Below, one piece after another: positions 52,820 to 61,615 of a stretch of 64,000 bases of DNA. The number at the start of each line of letters is the position of its first letter. The stretch's first letter is position 1. The stretch covers positions 873,501 to 937,500 of the forward strand of contig NZ_CP034563.1 in NCBI RefSeq assembly GCF_003970675.1. The letters run 5' to 3'. This DNA comes from Flammeovirga pectinis (GTDB lineage: Bacteria; Bacteroidota; Bacteroidia; Cytophagales; Flammeovirgaceae). Both the position numbers and the translations under genes were made by a program. The notes under the pieces are model-generated. The model did not search any database. It was not told the origin of the DNA and saw only the letters and a program-made list of their open reading frames with translations.

Positions 52820-54493
52820 ATGCAAAAGGTTACAAAAAATTACCGTGTAGGGAAATGGCTTTCATCAGATCAAAAATTTCTTGAAAGTTGGTTAGAAAAA
52901 TTAATTCATCATGTTGATAATAATCCTAAAAAACTTTTACCTCCAGTGCAGGATTTAAAAGACCTTATTGAGGGAGATAATTATTATAAGAATTTATTTA
53001 CGAATATGTTTAGCGAGGTGCCTAAAAAAGCACCTTACAAAAACGATCCTACAAATAAACCTCAAATTAGAGATTACGATCATATGTTGTCATTAATGAA
53101 TGAAATAATGACGCAACCTCCATATTTTAATAAGACAGGTTTAGTTGGTTTCCCAATAAATGCAATACTAGACTGGCCAATGGGTACAGTATCTGGATAT
53201 GTAGCCTTTTTAGATAAAAAAGTTAACGAAAAATTAAAAGCAATTCTTCAATATTGGAGTGCATTCTTATCAAGTCAAGAATCTGCTAAAGTATTAAACA
53301 CCAGCGAGTCTGGTTGGTTAAACGACTACGCTTTAGAGCAAATGTGTGATGCTGCTTATGGCTCAAACTTCTTAGATTTATTCGAAACTAAATCAGATAA
53401 AAAAGAAGAAAGTTATGGTTTTACCTCATGGGATAACTTCTTCACAAGACAGTTTAAAGAAGGCGTAAGACCTGTTGCAGGAGAAGATAATGATAATATT
53501 ATTGCAAATGCATGTGAGTCTGCTCCATACAGATTAGTCACTAATGTTGCAGAAAAAGAAGAATTCTGGATTAAAGGACAACCTTATTCTTTAACAGATA
53601 TGTTAGCTGGAGACGACCTTACTTCTCAATTTGTTGGAGGTACGGTTTACCAAGCATTCTTAAATGCATTAAGTTACCACAGATGGCATAGCCCAGTTAG
53701 CGGTACTATTAAGAAAATTGTATTTGTTGATGGTTCTTATTATTCTGAAAGCTATTATGAAGGTTTTTCTAACCAACAAGGCCCAGATGATTCAGCACCT
53801 AACAACTCACAAGCATTCTTAACAGAAGTAGCAACAAGAGCAATTGTTTTTATTGAAGCTGATAATCCTGCAATTGGACTAATGGCGTTTATGTCGATTG
53901 GTATGGCAGAAGTATCATCAAATGATGTCACCGTAAAAGAAGGGCAGCATGTATCTAAAGGAGAGCAATTAGGTATGTTCCACTTTGGTGGGTCTACTCA
54001 CTGTTTATTCTTTAGACCAGAAGTAGATTTAGCATTTGATTTACATGGTCAAAATGCAAGCCTTGAATCACATAACATTCCTTTAAGATCAAAAATTGCT
54101 GAAATATATACTAAAACACCAGAAACAAAAGAAGTAACGGTTCAGGCGAGCCAAAAATTTCAAAAAACAGGTGTGAAAGTGACATCAAAATCATTAGCAA
54201 AAATTGAATACGTAAAAGGTTTATGGACAGCTGACCCTACGCAAGAAGCAGGTCTTTATGGAGCAGCAGGTAATCCTAATTCTGCTATTGACCTTGCGCC
54301 TAAAGGGTATACTTTAGAAGGTGAAAAAGTAGGTGCTTTAATTGGTAAAGTAGGAGAGAAAACGTTCTTTATTGGTAATTATGCAACTATACCTCAAGGT
54401 GTAGAAGGAGAGTTAGAATTGTGTATAAATGATGCTTCTAATGACTTTGACAATAACTTAGGTGATGTAACAGTTAAGGTTAGTGTTGGTTAA
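52820..54493 (+). CDS. Phosphatidylserine-decarboxylase-family enzyme with C-terminal PA-IL-like domain
   Basis: The 557-residue protein has three parts. Residues about 25-190 match the PSDC N-terminal domain found in PsiD-type L-tryptophan decarboxylases. Residues about 195-430 are the PSD catalytic domain: WDNFFTRQFKEGVRPV near 204, SYHRWHSPVSG with H287 and H290, and the self-cleavage motif FGGST with S392, which becomes the pyruvoyl group. Residues about 450-557 resemble the LecA/PA-IL galactose-lectin domain (GALIGKVGEKTFFIG, then GELELCINDASNDFDNNLGDVTVKVSV). No signal peptide is visible. It follows the porin gene in the acid-resistance locus, so a soluble amino acid is the likelier substrate than a lipid. 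Domain calls are by motif; substrate is inference. Confidence 0.82.
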   Translation: MQKVTKNYRVGKWLSSDQKFLESWLEKLIHHVDNNPKKLLPPVQDLKDLIEGDNYYKNLFTNMFSEVPKKAPYKNDPTNKPQIRDYDHMLSLMNEIMTQPPYFNKTGLVGFPINAILDWPMGTVSGYVAFLDKKVNEKLKAILQYWSAFLSSQESAKVLNTSESGWLNDYALEQMCDAAYGSNFLDLFETKSDKKEESYGFTSWDNFFTRQFKEGVRPVAGEDNDNIIANACESAPYRLVTNVAEKEEFWIKGQPYSLTDMLAGDDLTSQFVGGTVYQAFLNALSYHRWHSPVSGTIKKIVFVDGSYYSESYYEGFSNQQGPDDSAPNNSQAFLTEVATRAIVFIEADNPAIGLMAFMSIGMAEVSSNDVTVKEGQHVSKGEQLGMFHFGGSTHCLFFRPEVDLAFDLHGQNASLESHNIPLRSKIAEIYTKTPETKEVTVQASQKFQKTGVKVTSKSLAKIEYVKGLWTADPTQEAGLYGAAGNPNSAIDLAPKGYTLEGEKVGALIGKVGEKTFFIGNYATIPQGVEGELELCINDASNDFDNNLGDVTVKVSVG

Positions 54494-54532
54494 GTTGGAA
54501 GTATAAGTAAAATATAGTTTTTATAATTGTGT

Positions 54533-54582
54533 AAAATCACTCTTTAAGGAATGTATAATTTCTTTATTGAGTGATTTTTTTA
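54533..54582 (+). terminator. Intrinsic terminator ending the decarboxylase locus
   Basis: A 10-bp stem (aaaatcactc / gagtgatttt) is followed by a long T-run. Confidence 0.85.
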
Positions 54583-54749
54583 TTTTCTGCATTAGTCGAA
54601 TTGATTACATATTCCTCAAATTTTATACTAAACCCTTTTGGAAGAAATGATTGATGATCATAGAATTGTAAATTACCGAAAGGGATGTATATCTGTTCTG
54701 GAAGTTGATTAATTGGAATATGGATTTGCAATGAAATTTTTTGACTAAT

Positions 54750-54968
54750 ATGAAACCTTTATTAAAACAGCATATTTTTTATTTAAATCTGATTCGATTT
54801 GACCTTTTAAATGATGATGAACTAAATGGTGTAATCATTAAAAAACTTTTATCTTATCAGGATGAAGAATTTTTTAGACGTAAATTAATAGCTTTAGCAG
54901 GGTCTCATGCAGAAGTATTGGTTGCTAATGAACTTTTAAAAAAAATAGTAATAATGAGGGTGGAATAG
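54750..54968 (+). pseudogene. Small ORF cut off by the IS element (72 aa visible)
   Basis: A frame from ATG 54750 encodes a helical, leucine-rich peptide beginning MKPLLKQHIFYLNLIRFDLLN. Its stop codon (tag, 54966-54968) is formed by the first three bases of the IS3-family element, so the natural end of the gene has been lost or changed. A TTG three codons upstream is an alternative start. No family is recognised. It does not continue sensibly into the frame on the other side of the insertion element. Confidence 0.45.
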
Positions 54969-54988
54969 CAACTTTTTTTGTGACAATT

Positions 54989-55906
54989 TTATGCCGCTAC
55001 TTTATTATTAAATTTTATTTGATATTCTTTTTCTTTTGGGGTTAAATAATCTAACGATGAATGTAATCTCTTATGGTTATACCAATAAATATATTCATTG
55101 ACCGTGTTATTTAATTGAGACAGGTTTTCGAATTTGAATCTATATAGACATTCATATTTTATCGACTTAAAGAAGCTTTCGGCCACAAATATATTGTACC
55201 CGAAAACTACGTTTTCTCCTCTTAATCTCAAATCTTTTCTACTCATACTTTGTTTTGCAGAAGGGAGCCTTAAAAATAGAGAGCTAATAATATTACTTGC
55301 ATACTGAACTCCTCTATCAGAATGTAGTATAAAATCATCTTTTATTTCTCTTCTATTTCGTGCATGTATCCAGGCTTTTAAAACAGTATTTTCAGTTGTC
55401 ATGTCTTCGCTTACTGACCAACCTACAACTTGCCGATCTGCTAAGTCTATCATAGTTGTTAAATAAGCCCAACTGTCATTTACTCTTATGTATGTGATGT
55501 CTGATACCCATCGTATCCCTAATTCATCAACTGTAAAAGATCTTTTAAGATGATTATCCGCTACTTTATAAGAGTGTGAAGAATCTGTAGTAACGACAAA
55601 TTTTCTCTTTAAAATGCTTCTTAAGCTCATTTCTGTCATTAATCGGCCAACATAAGAGCGTGAGACATAGATAGCCTCTTTTGCTAATTGTTTTTGTATT
55701 CTATAACTTCCATAAACTTGTTTACTACCTGCATATATGCATTGAATTCGTTCTTTTAAAGTCATGGTTTTCTGAGCACTCGGAGAGATGGACTGCCCTT
55801 TCTTTTTCCATTGATAATAAGCATTACGGCTAATAGATAGATACTGACACATTTTCTCAATTGAATATTGCCTTATATGTTCTTCTATGAAGAGATATTT
55901 ATTCAA
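54989..55906 (-). CDS. IS3-family transposase OrfB (DDE integrase domain)
   Basis: The 305-residue frame is the catalytic part of an IS3-family transposase. An HTH_21-like region near residues 50-110 leads into the rve core with D in WVSDITYIRV near 132, D in LHSDRGVQYAS near 195 and E in VAESFFKSIKYECLY near 243. The frame opens at a TTG, not an ATG, and overlaps orfA by 4 bases in the -1 frame. The overlap contains ccaaaaacg, so the active protein is probably an OrfAB fusion made by -1 ribosomal frameshifting, as is normal for IS3 elements. Confidence 0.93.
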   Translation of the reverse strand: MNKYLFIEEHIRQYSIEKMCQYLSISRNAYYQWKKKGQSISPSAQKTMTLKERIQCIYAGSKQVYGSYRIQKQLAKEAIYVSRSYVGRLMTEMSLRSILKRKFVVTTDSSHSYKVADNHLKRSFTVDELGIRWVSDITYIRVNDSWAYLTTMIDLADRQVVGWSVSEDMTTENTVLKAWIHARNRREIKDDFILHSDRGVQYASNIISSLFLRLPSAKQSMSRKDLRLRGENVVFGYNIFVAESFFKSIKYECLYRFKFENLSQLNNTVNEYIYWYNHKRLHSSLDYLTPKEKEYQIKFNNKVAA

Positions 55907-56175
55907 TCGTTTTTGGAGAAAATGCTCACTGCCTTTTTTAAAATATCACGTTCTAATTGAACTTCTTTTAATGCCTTTCTAAGAAGCTTGATTTCAGCTT
56001 CTTCAGCAGTTAATTGTTTTTTACCATGTAAGCCTTCTGGACTCTTAGCTTTACGTCTCCATACATTAATTGTAGATTTATCAATTTGATAATCTTTTGC
56101 TAACTGAGAAACTGTTTGCCCTGATGCTATCAGAGATAAAATCATCTCTTTAAATTCTTGATCGTATTTTGACAT
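55903..56175 (-). CDS. IS3-family transposase OrfA (helix-turn-helix)
   Basis: From ATG 56175 the product is about 90 residues (MSKYDQEFKEMILSLIA...). It has the HTH_Tnp_1 fold with SQLAKDYQIDKSTINVWRRK near 24-43, followed by a leucine-zipper helix (EAEIKLLRKALKEVQLERDILKKAV, residues 59-83). It binds the element's ends. It overlaps the orfB frame by 4 bases at an A5-C slippery stretch. Confidence 0.93.
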   Translation of the reverse strand: MSKYDQEFKEMILSLIASGQTVSQLAKDYQIDKSTINVWRRKAKSPEGLHGKKQLTAEEAEIKLLRKALKEVQLERDILKKAVSIFSKND

Positions 56176-56230
56176 AATATACAAAGATATAAAAGTGGGG
56201 GATTTATTTTTGTCAACTTAAAAGTAGACA

Positions 56231-56659
56231 CTCCAAACAGATTTAAATTACAGACAATTAGTTGTGAATAAGTATCCAAGTGAAAGTATGCCTTTAGATG
56301 GTAGTTTATGGGGAATTGCAAAAATTTCGAATGGATTAATTGATAAGTTAGGGGATAAAGGTAATACTTTTGATGGAGTGGATTTTGTTGTAACTATGAG
56401 TGGAAAATTAAAAATAGGAAAAAAACATCATTTTCTAGGAAAAGGCGAGTCTGTACAAGCTGCAGGTACTTTAAAGATTGTCAAAGGAAAGGTGAAAAAA
56501 ATTGAAAATGACTCAGGTCATTATCTTCCATCTATTGAAGAAACATTATTATTCCCTGCTATTTTTGAGGATTTAGGACTTAAAATTAAAGGAGCAGCAC
56601 TCAAAATTAAATATATTAAGAATGGTAAATTTGAAACTATAACAAAATTTGTTCAATGA
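56231..56659 (+). pseudogene. C-terminal toxin fragment, 5' end lost at the IS element
   Basis: An open frame runs from the right edge of the IS without a stop: LQTDLNYRQLVVNKYPSESMPLDGS and so on, 142 codons. The only upstream start-type codon is a GTG at 56264. The C-terminal part has the pattern GKLKIGKKHHFLGKG, AAGTLKIVKGKVKKIENDSGHYLPSIEE, which resembles C-terminal toxin tips of polymorphic (RHS/CDI-like) toxins with a SGHYxP motif. Its stop overlaps the next gene's start (ATGA), the usual toxin-immunity coupling. I therefore read it as the tail of a toxin whose body was removed by the insertion or a linked rearrangement. Toxin activity unknown. Confidence 0.5.
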
Positions 56660-57213
56660 TTAATTTAACTGATAAGAATATAGCTAAAGAGTTACATAAA
56701 AAAGAAATGTTTAATCGTGATACTAAAGAAGATTTCGATTTGAGTCTTTTAAATAAAATATTTAATATCAAACATTTCTTGATTTATAATTTCCAAAATT
56801 ATGATTATCAATACAATATAGGTCTATTGCTTACATTTCCTGATTTGTTTATTCATCTAAATACAAAGGATTGGATTTATATAATAGAAAAAAACTCTCA
56901 AAGGGAACGAAGAAACATAACCGATTATCGCTTGCTTAATGAATATGGTAATTTTTCGGACCTTATTTTTTTAAGTAGGTATTTATGTATTGACTCTATA
57001 GATCTTGTTTTTCGAGAAGCTATAAATATTACAGTAAAGGATCGTCTTTATATTAAAGCGTTTTTTTCAAAGTTTGAATACTTATTGTCAATCTCTGAGA
57101 GCGAGTTAGAATCGGATTTAATGGATTTTTATTGTATTTCTTTAAATGAATTATTAAAATATAGAGATCTTTTATTAGAAAACGGTTTCAACAAGAAAAA
57201 AAGTCAATATTGA
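56656..57213 (+). CDS. Putative immunity protein for the upstream toxin tail
   Basis: The 185-residue protein starts 4 bases before the stop of the toxin-like fragment (ATGA overlap). It has no signal peptide. It is helical and rich in aromatic and charged residues (for example DRLYIKAFFSKFEYLLSISESELESDL near 130-158). No immunity family is recognised. Its role as an antitoxin is inferred from overlap and context alone. Confidence 0.5.
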   Translation: MINLTDKNIAKELHKKEMFNRDTKEDFDLSLLNKIFNIKHFLIYNFQNYDYQYNIGLLLTFPDLFIHLNTKDWIYIIEKNSQRERRNITDYRLLNEYGNFSDLIFLSRYLCIDSIDLVFREAINITVKDRLYIKAFFSKFEYLLSISESELESDLMDFYCISLNELLKYRDLLLENGFNKKKSQY

Positions 57214-57317
57214 AAGAGTGTTAAATCTTCTACTATTCTGGATGTTAAGCAATAGCATCATCTTGAACTATCCTTTTGAAAAAGTTTGAAACTTTTGTAA
57301 TTCGATATACAATTCAT

Positions 57318-57358
57318 AAACCCTTACAACATTTATATAAGTGTAGTGAGGGTTTATT
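57318..57358 (+). terminator. Probable intrinsic terminator
   Basis: A 10-bp stem (aaacccttac / gtgagggttt, one G-U pair) with an 18-base loop is followed by a short T-rich stretch. It would end the immunity transcript. Confidence 0.6.
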
Positions 57359-57364
57359 TTCACC

Positions 57365-57509
57365 CCATCACACACCCCACTTCCTTACCATCAAAAGCCA
57401 CGCCTACAAGCATTATTTCTGTTTTTCCAAGTTCTTTTAGCGTTTGCAAATAGTTAGAAGAATGAATTTGTTGCATAGCTTCTTGAGCAATTTCCTCTAA
57501 AGATTGTTT
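57365..57509 (-). pseudogene. DUF1703 gene tail, remnant A
   Basis: These bases match the 3' end of the DUF1703-type gene at 62678-64000. Only the last ~48 codons remain (ending ...EIMLVGVAFDGKEVGC), the stop is lost and the 5' part is missing. The match ends at aaagattgttt, where the HINT-toxin ORF on the plus strand begins. The same breakpoint occurs in remnant B. Confidence 0.88.
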
Positions 57510-58964
57510 CCTATTTCAACTACAACCTATTTTGTAAGTAAGAAAATAGATCAGCGTAAAAAGGCACAGTTAACAAAATTTATCACAGAAATAGGAGAAG
57601 TATCAGAAGATGGTTTTACAAAAGCAGATCGTTTCTTTTCCATTTGTAGAAAGTTAGGGTTGACGGATGCAGACAAAGAAGTAGTAGAAAGGTTTTTAAA
57701 AGCGGCAGGAGTTGGTGAAGATAAGATACCTTCAATCATGCGTCATTTCTGTTTCCCAGCAGGCACTCAAATTTTTGCCAATGGAAAGCCTTTTAAACCT
57801 ATTGAAAAAATCGTTATTGGAGATTATGTAGACACGAAAAATGATCAAGGGAAACGGGTTTTAGCAAAAGTAGTCAGTACAAAAGTAAGTTTTACAGATT
57901 CTTTAGTGATCCTTTATCATGGTAATAAAAAACTACTTACATCTACACCCAACCACCGAATTTACACCCCAGCAGGCTTTAAAAAAGCAAGAGATTTTAT
58001 TGAAGGCGATGAGATAGAAGATGTTCATGGAGAGCTTCTATCTATTGATAGTATTCATTCTTATGCAAGCGATGAACTGGTTTATAACTTCGAGGTAGAA
58101 GGGTTTCATAGTTATTATGCAGATGGGGTTTATGTGCATAATGAGTATGGGTTACCACAAAATATTGCTAAGAAACTTGATGACTTAAAGTTAGATGATA
58201 AGCTGAAAGAGGCTTTTCAGACTGATTTTTTGGGGAATAAGGCTTTTAGGGATGCGGTTACTGTTGATAGTAAGATTGTTGATGCTTGGACTGTTGCAAA
58301 AAAAGTAGAAATTGATGATTTTTATGTTCTAGATATCCAAACGCTCAAGGATGTTGTCAGCTATTTGAAAACATCTGAAATAAGTGTTGATGACCTTATT
58401 TCAAGGATTCCTGAAAATGTTGATTTTAAGGTCAACTGGTTCAAGAATGTAGGGAAATTTGGAAAGGTTATCGGTAAAAAAGGTGACTATGTTGTGGAAG
58501 AGGCTGGGGAGGTTTTTTATAGGGCAATTCCTAAGGATCATTATGATGAACTATTAAAAGGGAAAAAGTTATTAAAACCTAATGAATGGAAGGCTAAAGG
58601 GTTAACTCCAATTGGAGGAGAAGGATCAACATCACCCAAATTAGGTTTTTCAGAAGATTATAAAGGAGTTTTAGTAAAGTACTATCTAAAAAAAGGGACT
58701 ATTGATAAATTTGTTACAGAAGGAGTATCAAATAGTAATGCGTCAGTAATTGAGGAACAGTTTGGAAAAATGATTACATCTTATGAATATAAAAAATTAA
58801 CAGGGAAAAAATGGTCAATAGAAAAAGTCCAATTTAAAATTGAAAGCAATAAAAAAAATCCTATTCCTCAAATCAATATACAATTAGGAAAAGGAAAAGG
58901 ATTAGAAATTTTTAATGAAAATTTACTAGTAATTGAAAAATTATATGAACACTTAAAAAAATGA
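57504..58964 (+). CDS. HINT-domain polymorphic toxin cassette A, no proper start
   Basis: The open frame has no ATG before codon 79; its nominal TTG start lies inside the DUF1703 remnant, so it looks like a headless cassette. The 486-residue frame has a pretoxin segment (about 1-80). A HINT autoproteolytic domain follows from C83 (CFPAGTQIFANGKPFKPIEKI) to H212-N213 (VYVHNEYG), with the TPNHRIYT histidine block near 151. HINT domains splice or cleave the toxin from the carrier. The toxin tip after 213 ends with VFYRAIPKDHYDELL, EGSTSPKLGFS and GKGKGLEIFN. An R..STS..E order would fit an ADP-ribosyltransferase-like fold, but that is tentative. Stop and immunity start overlap (ATGA). Confidence 0.75.
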   Translation: MFPISTTTYFVSKKIDQRKKAQLTKFITEIGEVSEDGFTKADRFFSICRKLGLTDADKEVVERFLKAAGVGEDKIPSIMRHFCFPAGTQIFANGKPFKPIEKIVIGDYVDTKNDQGKRVLAKVVSTKVSFTDSLVILYHGNKKLLTSTPNHRIYTPAGFKKARDFIEGDEIEDVHGELLSIDSIHSYASDELVYNFEVEGFHSYYADGVYVHNEYGLPQNIAKKLDDLKLDDKLKEAFQTDFLGNKAFRDAVTVDSKIVDAWTVAKKVEIDDFYVLDIQTLKDVVSYLKTSEISVDDLISRIPENVDFKVNWFKNVGKFGKVIGKKGDYVVEEAGEVFYRAIPKDHYDELLKGKKLLKPNEWKAKGLTPIGGEGSTSPKLGFSEDYKGVLVKYYLKKGTIDKFVTEGVSNSNASVIEEQFGKMITSYEYKKLTGKKWSIEKVQFKIESNKKNPIPQINIQLGKGKGLEIFNENLLVIEKLYEHLKK

Positions 58965-59467
58965 TTTTAGAAAAAAAAAAACTAATATTAGATTTTATTT
59001 GCGGTAAAATAACACAAGAAATTTTTGAGAAATCTTTTCCAGAAATTAATAGTCAGATCTATTGGGAAGATGAATTCAATAATGCTGTTAAATATCAAGA
59101 TACTGAATCTATTGAATATATTTTTTATTTGTTACAGTATATTCCAGATAATTTTTTTTATCAAATGTGTAAACAATTAATATTATTACGTTGGCATAAT
59201 GAACATGAAAATATAGCACTATCATTCCAGTTTTTTTACAAAGATCCAGATTGTATAGACACAGTTGTACAAGCAATGCATTTGAATTGTGAACATTGGG
59301 ATGAAGAAGATGATAGAGACCCATTTGTGAGAAAATGTGCTTATATTCTTGGTGACTTAAAAACACCATATGCAATAGCAAAATTAAAAGAACTCTCATT
59401 GTCAGATGATGAAATAATCAAAGGATATTGTACTTATCAGTTAAAACGCATTGGTGAAATAACTTAA
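58961..59467 (+). CDS. Immunity protein A (HEAT-like)
   Basis: The 168-residue protein starts in the ATGA overlap with the toxin A stop. It is acidic, helical and without signal peptide. Its last 45 residues (RKCAYILGDLKTPYAIAKLKELSLSDDEIIKGYCTYQLKRIG) form a HEAT-type repeat, a common form of immunity protein. The N-terminal 55 residues differ strongly from immunity B while the C-terminal part is the same, as expected if the N-terminus meets the variable toxin tip. Its stop overlaps the convergent DUF4291 stop by 4 bases. Confidence 0.75.
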   Translation: MILEKKKLILDFICGKITQEIFEKSFPEINSQIYWEDEFNNAVKYQDTESIEYIFYLLQYIPDNFFYQMCKQLILLRWHNEHENIALSFQFFYKDPDCIDTVVQAMHLNCEHWDEEDDRDPFVRKCAYILGDLKTPYAIAKLKELSLSDDEIIKGYCTYQLKRIGEIT

Positions 59468-60015
59468 TAAATCCCTTCATGAGGAAGTGATTCTATTGCT
59501 TCCTCCATCTTTCCGTTTAATATTAATTGATGTATTGCTTTACAATAATCTGTAATGTCAGAAATTTCTGTCATCCATTCATTTACATAAAGCGAAACAG
59601 CTTCTCCAGACAAGCCAACTTGAATGGCTCTATACTCTAATTTTTTCAGATTTATATCACGTTCAGGGTCCCATTGAATACGAACGGGAGAATTTTGTAC
59701 ACTTTCTTTCCAAGCTTCATGCGATTTATGAATAGAAGTGTCATAGTGTGATAAGCAAGCATTTTTTAGAGCCCATTCCCAACCTTCACGTTTAATTTTT
59801 ATTGCCAAAACATGTTCTTGTCCTTTTTTTTGAGCCCAACCACATCGATACATCATCCATAGAAATGAAGGTTTAATCCAAGTCATTCTTTCCATTTTAA
59901 ATGGAGGGACAAATTTTTGATTTTTAACTGCTGGAATTGCTATTTCTGGAGAGTATGCTTGATAAACTGTTATAGTCTCTTTATCAAAAATCCCTCTAAT
60001 TTCTTTGTTATTCAT
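59464..60015 (-). CDS. DUF4291 family protein, copy A
   Basis: I start at 60015 (MNNKEIRGIFDKETITVYQAYS); the longer frame reads back into the DUF1703 remnant. The protein, 183 residues, is a full DUF4291: MERMTWIKPSFLWMMYRCGWA near 42, VLAIKIKREGWEWAL near 71 and YRAIQVGLSGEAVSLYVNEW near 127. The family has no proven activity known to me. Copy B is identical in protein sequence. Upstream on the same strand is a DUF1703 tail, whose intact version would end just before this gene, so the two families form an operon. Its 3' end overlaps the immunity stop. Confidence 0.9.
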   Translation of the reverse strand: MNNKEIRGIFDKETITVYQAYSPEIAIPAVKNQKFVPPFKMERMTWIKPSFLWMMYRCGWAQKKGQEHVLAIKIKREGWEWALKNACLSHYDTSIHKSHEAWKESVQNSPVRIQWDPERDINLKKLEYRAIQVGLSGEAVSLYVNEWMTEISDITDYCKAIHQLILNGKMEEAIESLPHEGIY

Positions 60016-60026
60016 TTTAAGATAAA

Positions 60027-60176
60027 TTATTCCATCACACACCCCACTTCCTTACCATCAAAAGCCACGCCCACTAGCATTATTTCCGTTTTTCCAAGTT
60101 CTTTCAGCGTTGCCAAATAGTTAGAAGAATGAATTTGTTGCATAGCCTCTTGAGCAATTTCCTCTAAAGATTGTTT
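60027..60176 (-). pseudogene. DUF1703 gene tail, remnant B
   Basis: This is the last ~49 codons of a DUF1703-type gene (EEIAQEAMQQIHSSNYL..., ending DGKEVGCVME and stop). The 5' part is missing and the break is at the same base position as in remnant A. The stop codon is kept here, so the DUF4291 gene starts 12 bases after it, as in the intact copy at 62678. Confidence 0.88.
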
Positions 60177-61615
60177 CCTATTTCGACTACAACCTATTTT
60201 GTAAGTAAGAAAATAGATCAGCGTAAAAAGGCACAATTGACAAAATTTGTCACAGAAATAGGAGAAGTATCAGAAGATGGTTTTACAAAAGCAGATCGTT
60301 TCTTTTCTATTTGTAGAAAGTTAGGTTTGACGGATGCAGACAAAGAAGTAGTAGAAAGGTTTTTAAAACCGGTAGGAGTCGGTGAAGATAAGATACCTTC
60401 AATCATGCGTCATTTCTGTTTCCCAGCAGGCACTCAAATTTTTGCCAATGGAAAGCCTTTTAAACCTATTGAAAAAATCGTTATTGGAGATTATGTAGAC
60501 ACAAAAAATGATCAAGGGAAACGGGTTTTAGCAAAAGTAGTCAGTACAAAAGTAAGTTTTACAGATTCTTTAGTGATCCTTTATCATGGTAATAAAAAAC
60601 TACTTACATCTACACCCAACCACCGAATTTACACCCCAGCAGGCTTTAAAAAAGCAAGAGATTTTATTGAAGGCGATGAGATAGAAGATGTTCATGGAGA
60701 GCTTCTATCTATTGATAGTATTCATTCTTATGCAAGCGATGAACTGGTTTATAACTTCGAGGTAGAAGGGTTTCATAGTTATTATGCAGATGGGGTTTAT
60801 GTGCATAATGAGTATGGGTTACCACAAAATATTGCTAAGAAACTTGATGACTTAAAGTTAGATGATAAGCTGAAAGAGGCTTTTTAGACTGATTTTTTGG
60901 GGAATAAGGCTTTTAGGGATGCGGTTACTGTTGATAGTAAGATTGTTGATGCTTGGACTGTTGCAAAAAAAGTAGAAATTGATGATTTTTATGTTCTAGA
61001 TATCCAAACGCTCAAGGATGTTGTCAGCTATTTGAAAACATCTGAAATAAGTGTTGATGACCTTATTTCAAGGATTCCTGAAAATGTTGATTTTAAGGTC
61101 AACTGGTTCAAGAATGTAGGGAAATTTGGAAAGGTTATCGGTAAAAAAGGTGACTATGTTGTGGAAGAAGCTGGAGAAGTTTTTTATAGGGCTATACCTG
61201 AAGATCATTTTGGCGAACTAATGAAAAGGAAAAAATTATTGAAGCGAGATGAATGGAAAGTAAAAGGTTTTACCATGATTGGTGGCGAAGGCTCGACATC
61301 ACCCAAAATAGCATTTTCGACCGACTATGATGGAGTACTAGTCAAATACTATGTAAAAAAAGGGACGATTGATAAATTGGGGTGAAATAACAAGATGATG
61401 ATTTAATGACAAGAATCTTTGGAGAGATGCCTTTAACCGAAAAGTATGTTGTTGATTCTGGTAAAAAATGGACTTTTGATAGGGTTCAGTTTAAAATAGA
61501 AAGTAATCCTAAAAACCCTGAAGAACAAATTAACATTCAATTAGGCAAAGGTAAGGGGCTCGATATTTTTAATTAAAATCTAATTACCATTGAAAAATTA
61601 AGTATGAAAAAATGA
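60171..61615 (+). pseudogene. HINT-domain toxin cassette B, inactivated
   Basis: The pretoxin and HINT regions are almost identical to cassette A, but the frame is broken several times. A nonsense codon (tag, 60885-60887) stands where cassette A has cag. The toxin tip then meets a tga at 61383-61385 and continues only in another frame, and a last taa near 61573 replaces gaa of cassette A. The readable tip pieces (FYRAIPEDHFGELM, KKWTFDRVQFKIESNPKN, GKGKGLDIFN) are homologous to cassette A but diverged. Like cassette A, it has no ATG start. Confidence 0.85.

Larger units (their letters stand above)
54966..56230 (-). mobile_element. IS3-family insertion sequence
   Basis: A 1265-bp element contains orfA and orfB of an IS3-family transposase on the minus strand. 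The ends are related imperfect inverted repeats: tagcaactttttttgtgaca on the left, and on the right, read inward on the minus strand, tgtctacttttaagttgaca. I see no direct target repeat flanking them (ggaa at left, ctcc at right), which suggests a rearrangement or recombination at this site after insertion. The exact boundaries are uncertain by a few bases. Confidence 0.85.
57365..60031. repeat. Segmental duplication, unit A (2667 bp)
   Basis: The unit holds the DUF1703 tail, HINT toxin, immunity and DUF4291 genes. It is followed directly by unit B, which has the same order. The first ~1.1 kb and the last ~0.7 kb are nearly identical to unit B; the part between (about 58500-59330) is clearly diverged. 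Confidence 0.9.

Noticed and set aside
54555-54752. Minus-strand open frame of about 55 codons (LQIHIPINQLPEQIYIPFG and on) next to the decarboxylase terminator
   Set aside because: The composition looks protein-like, and it may be a gene remnant, but it has no ATG and an in-frame stop just upstream. Too weak to list as a gene.
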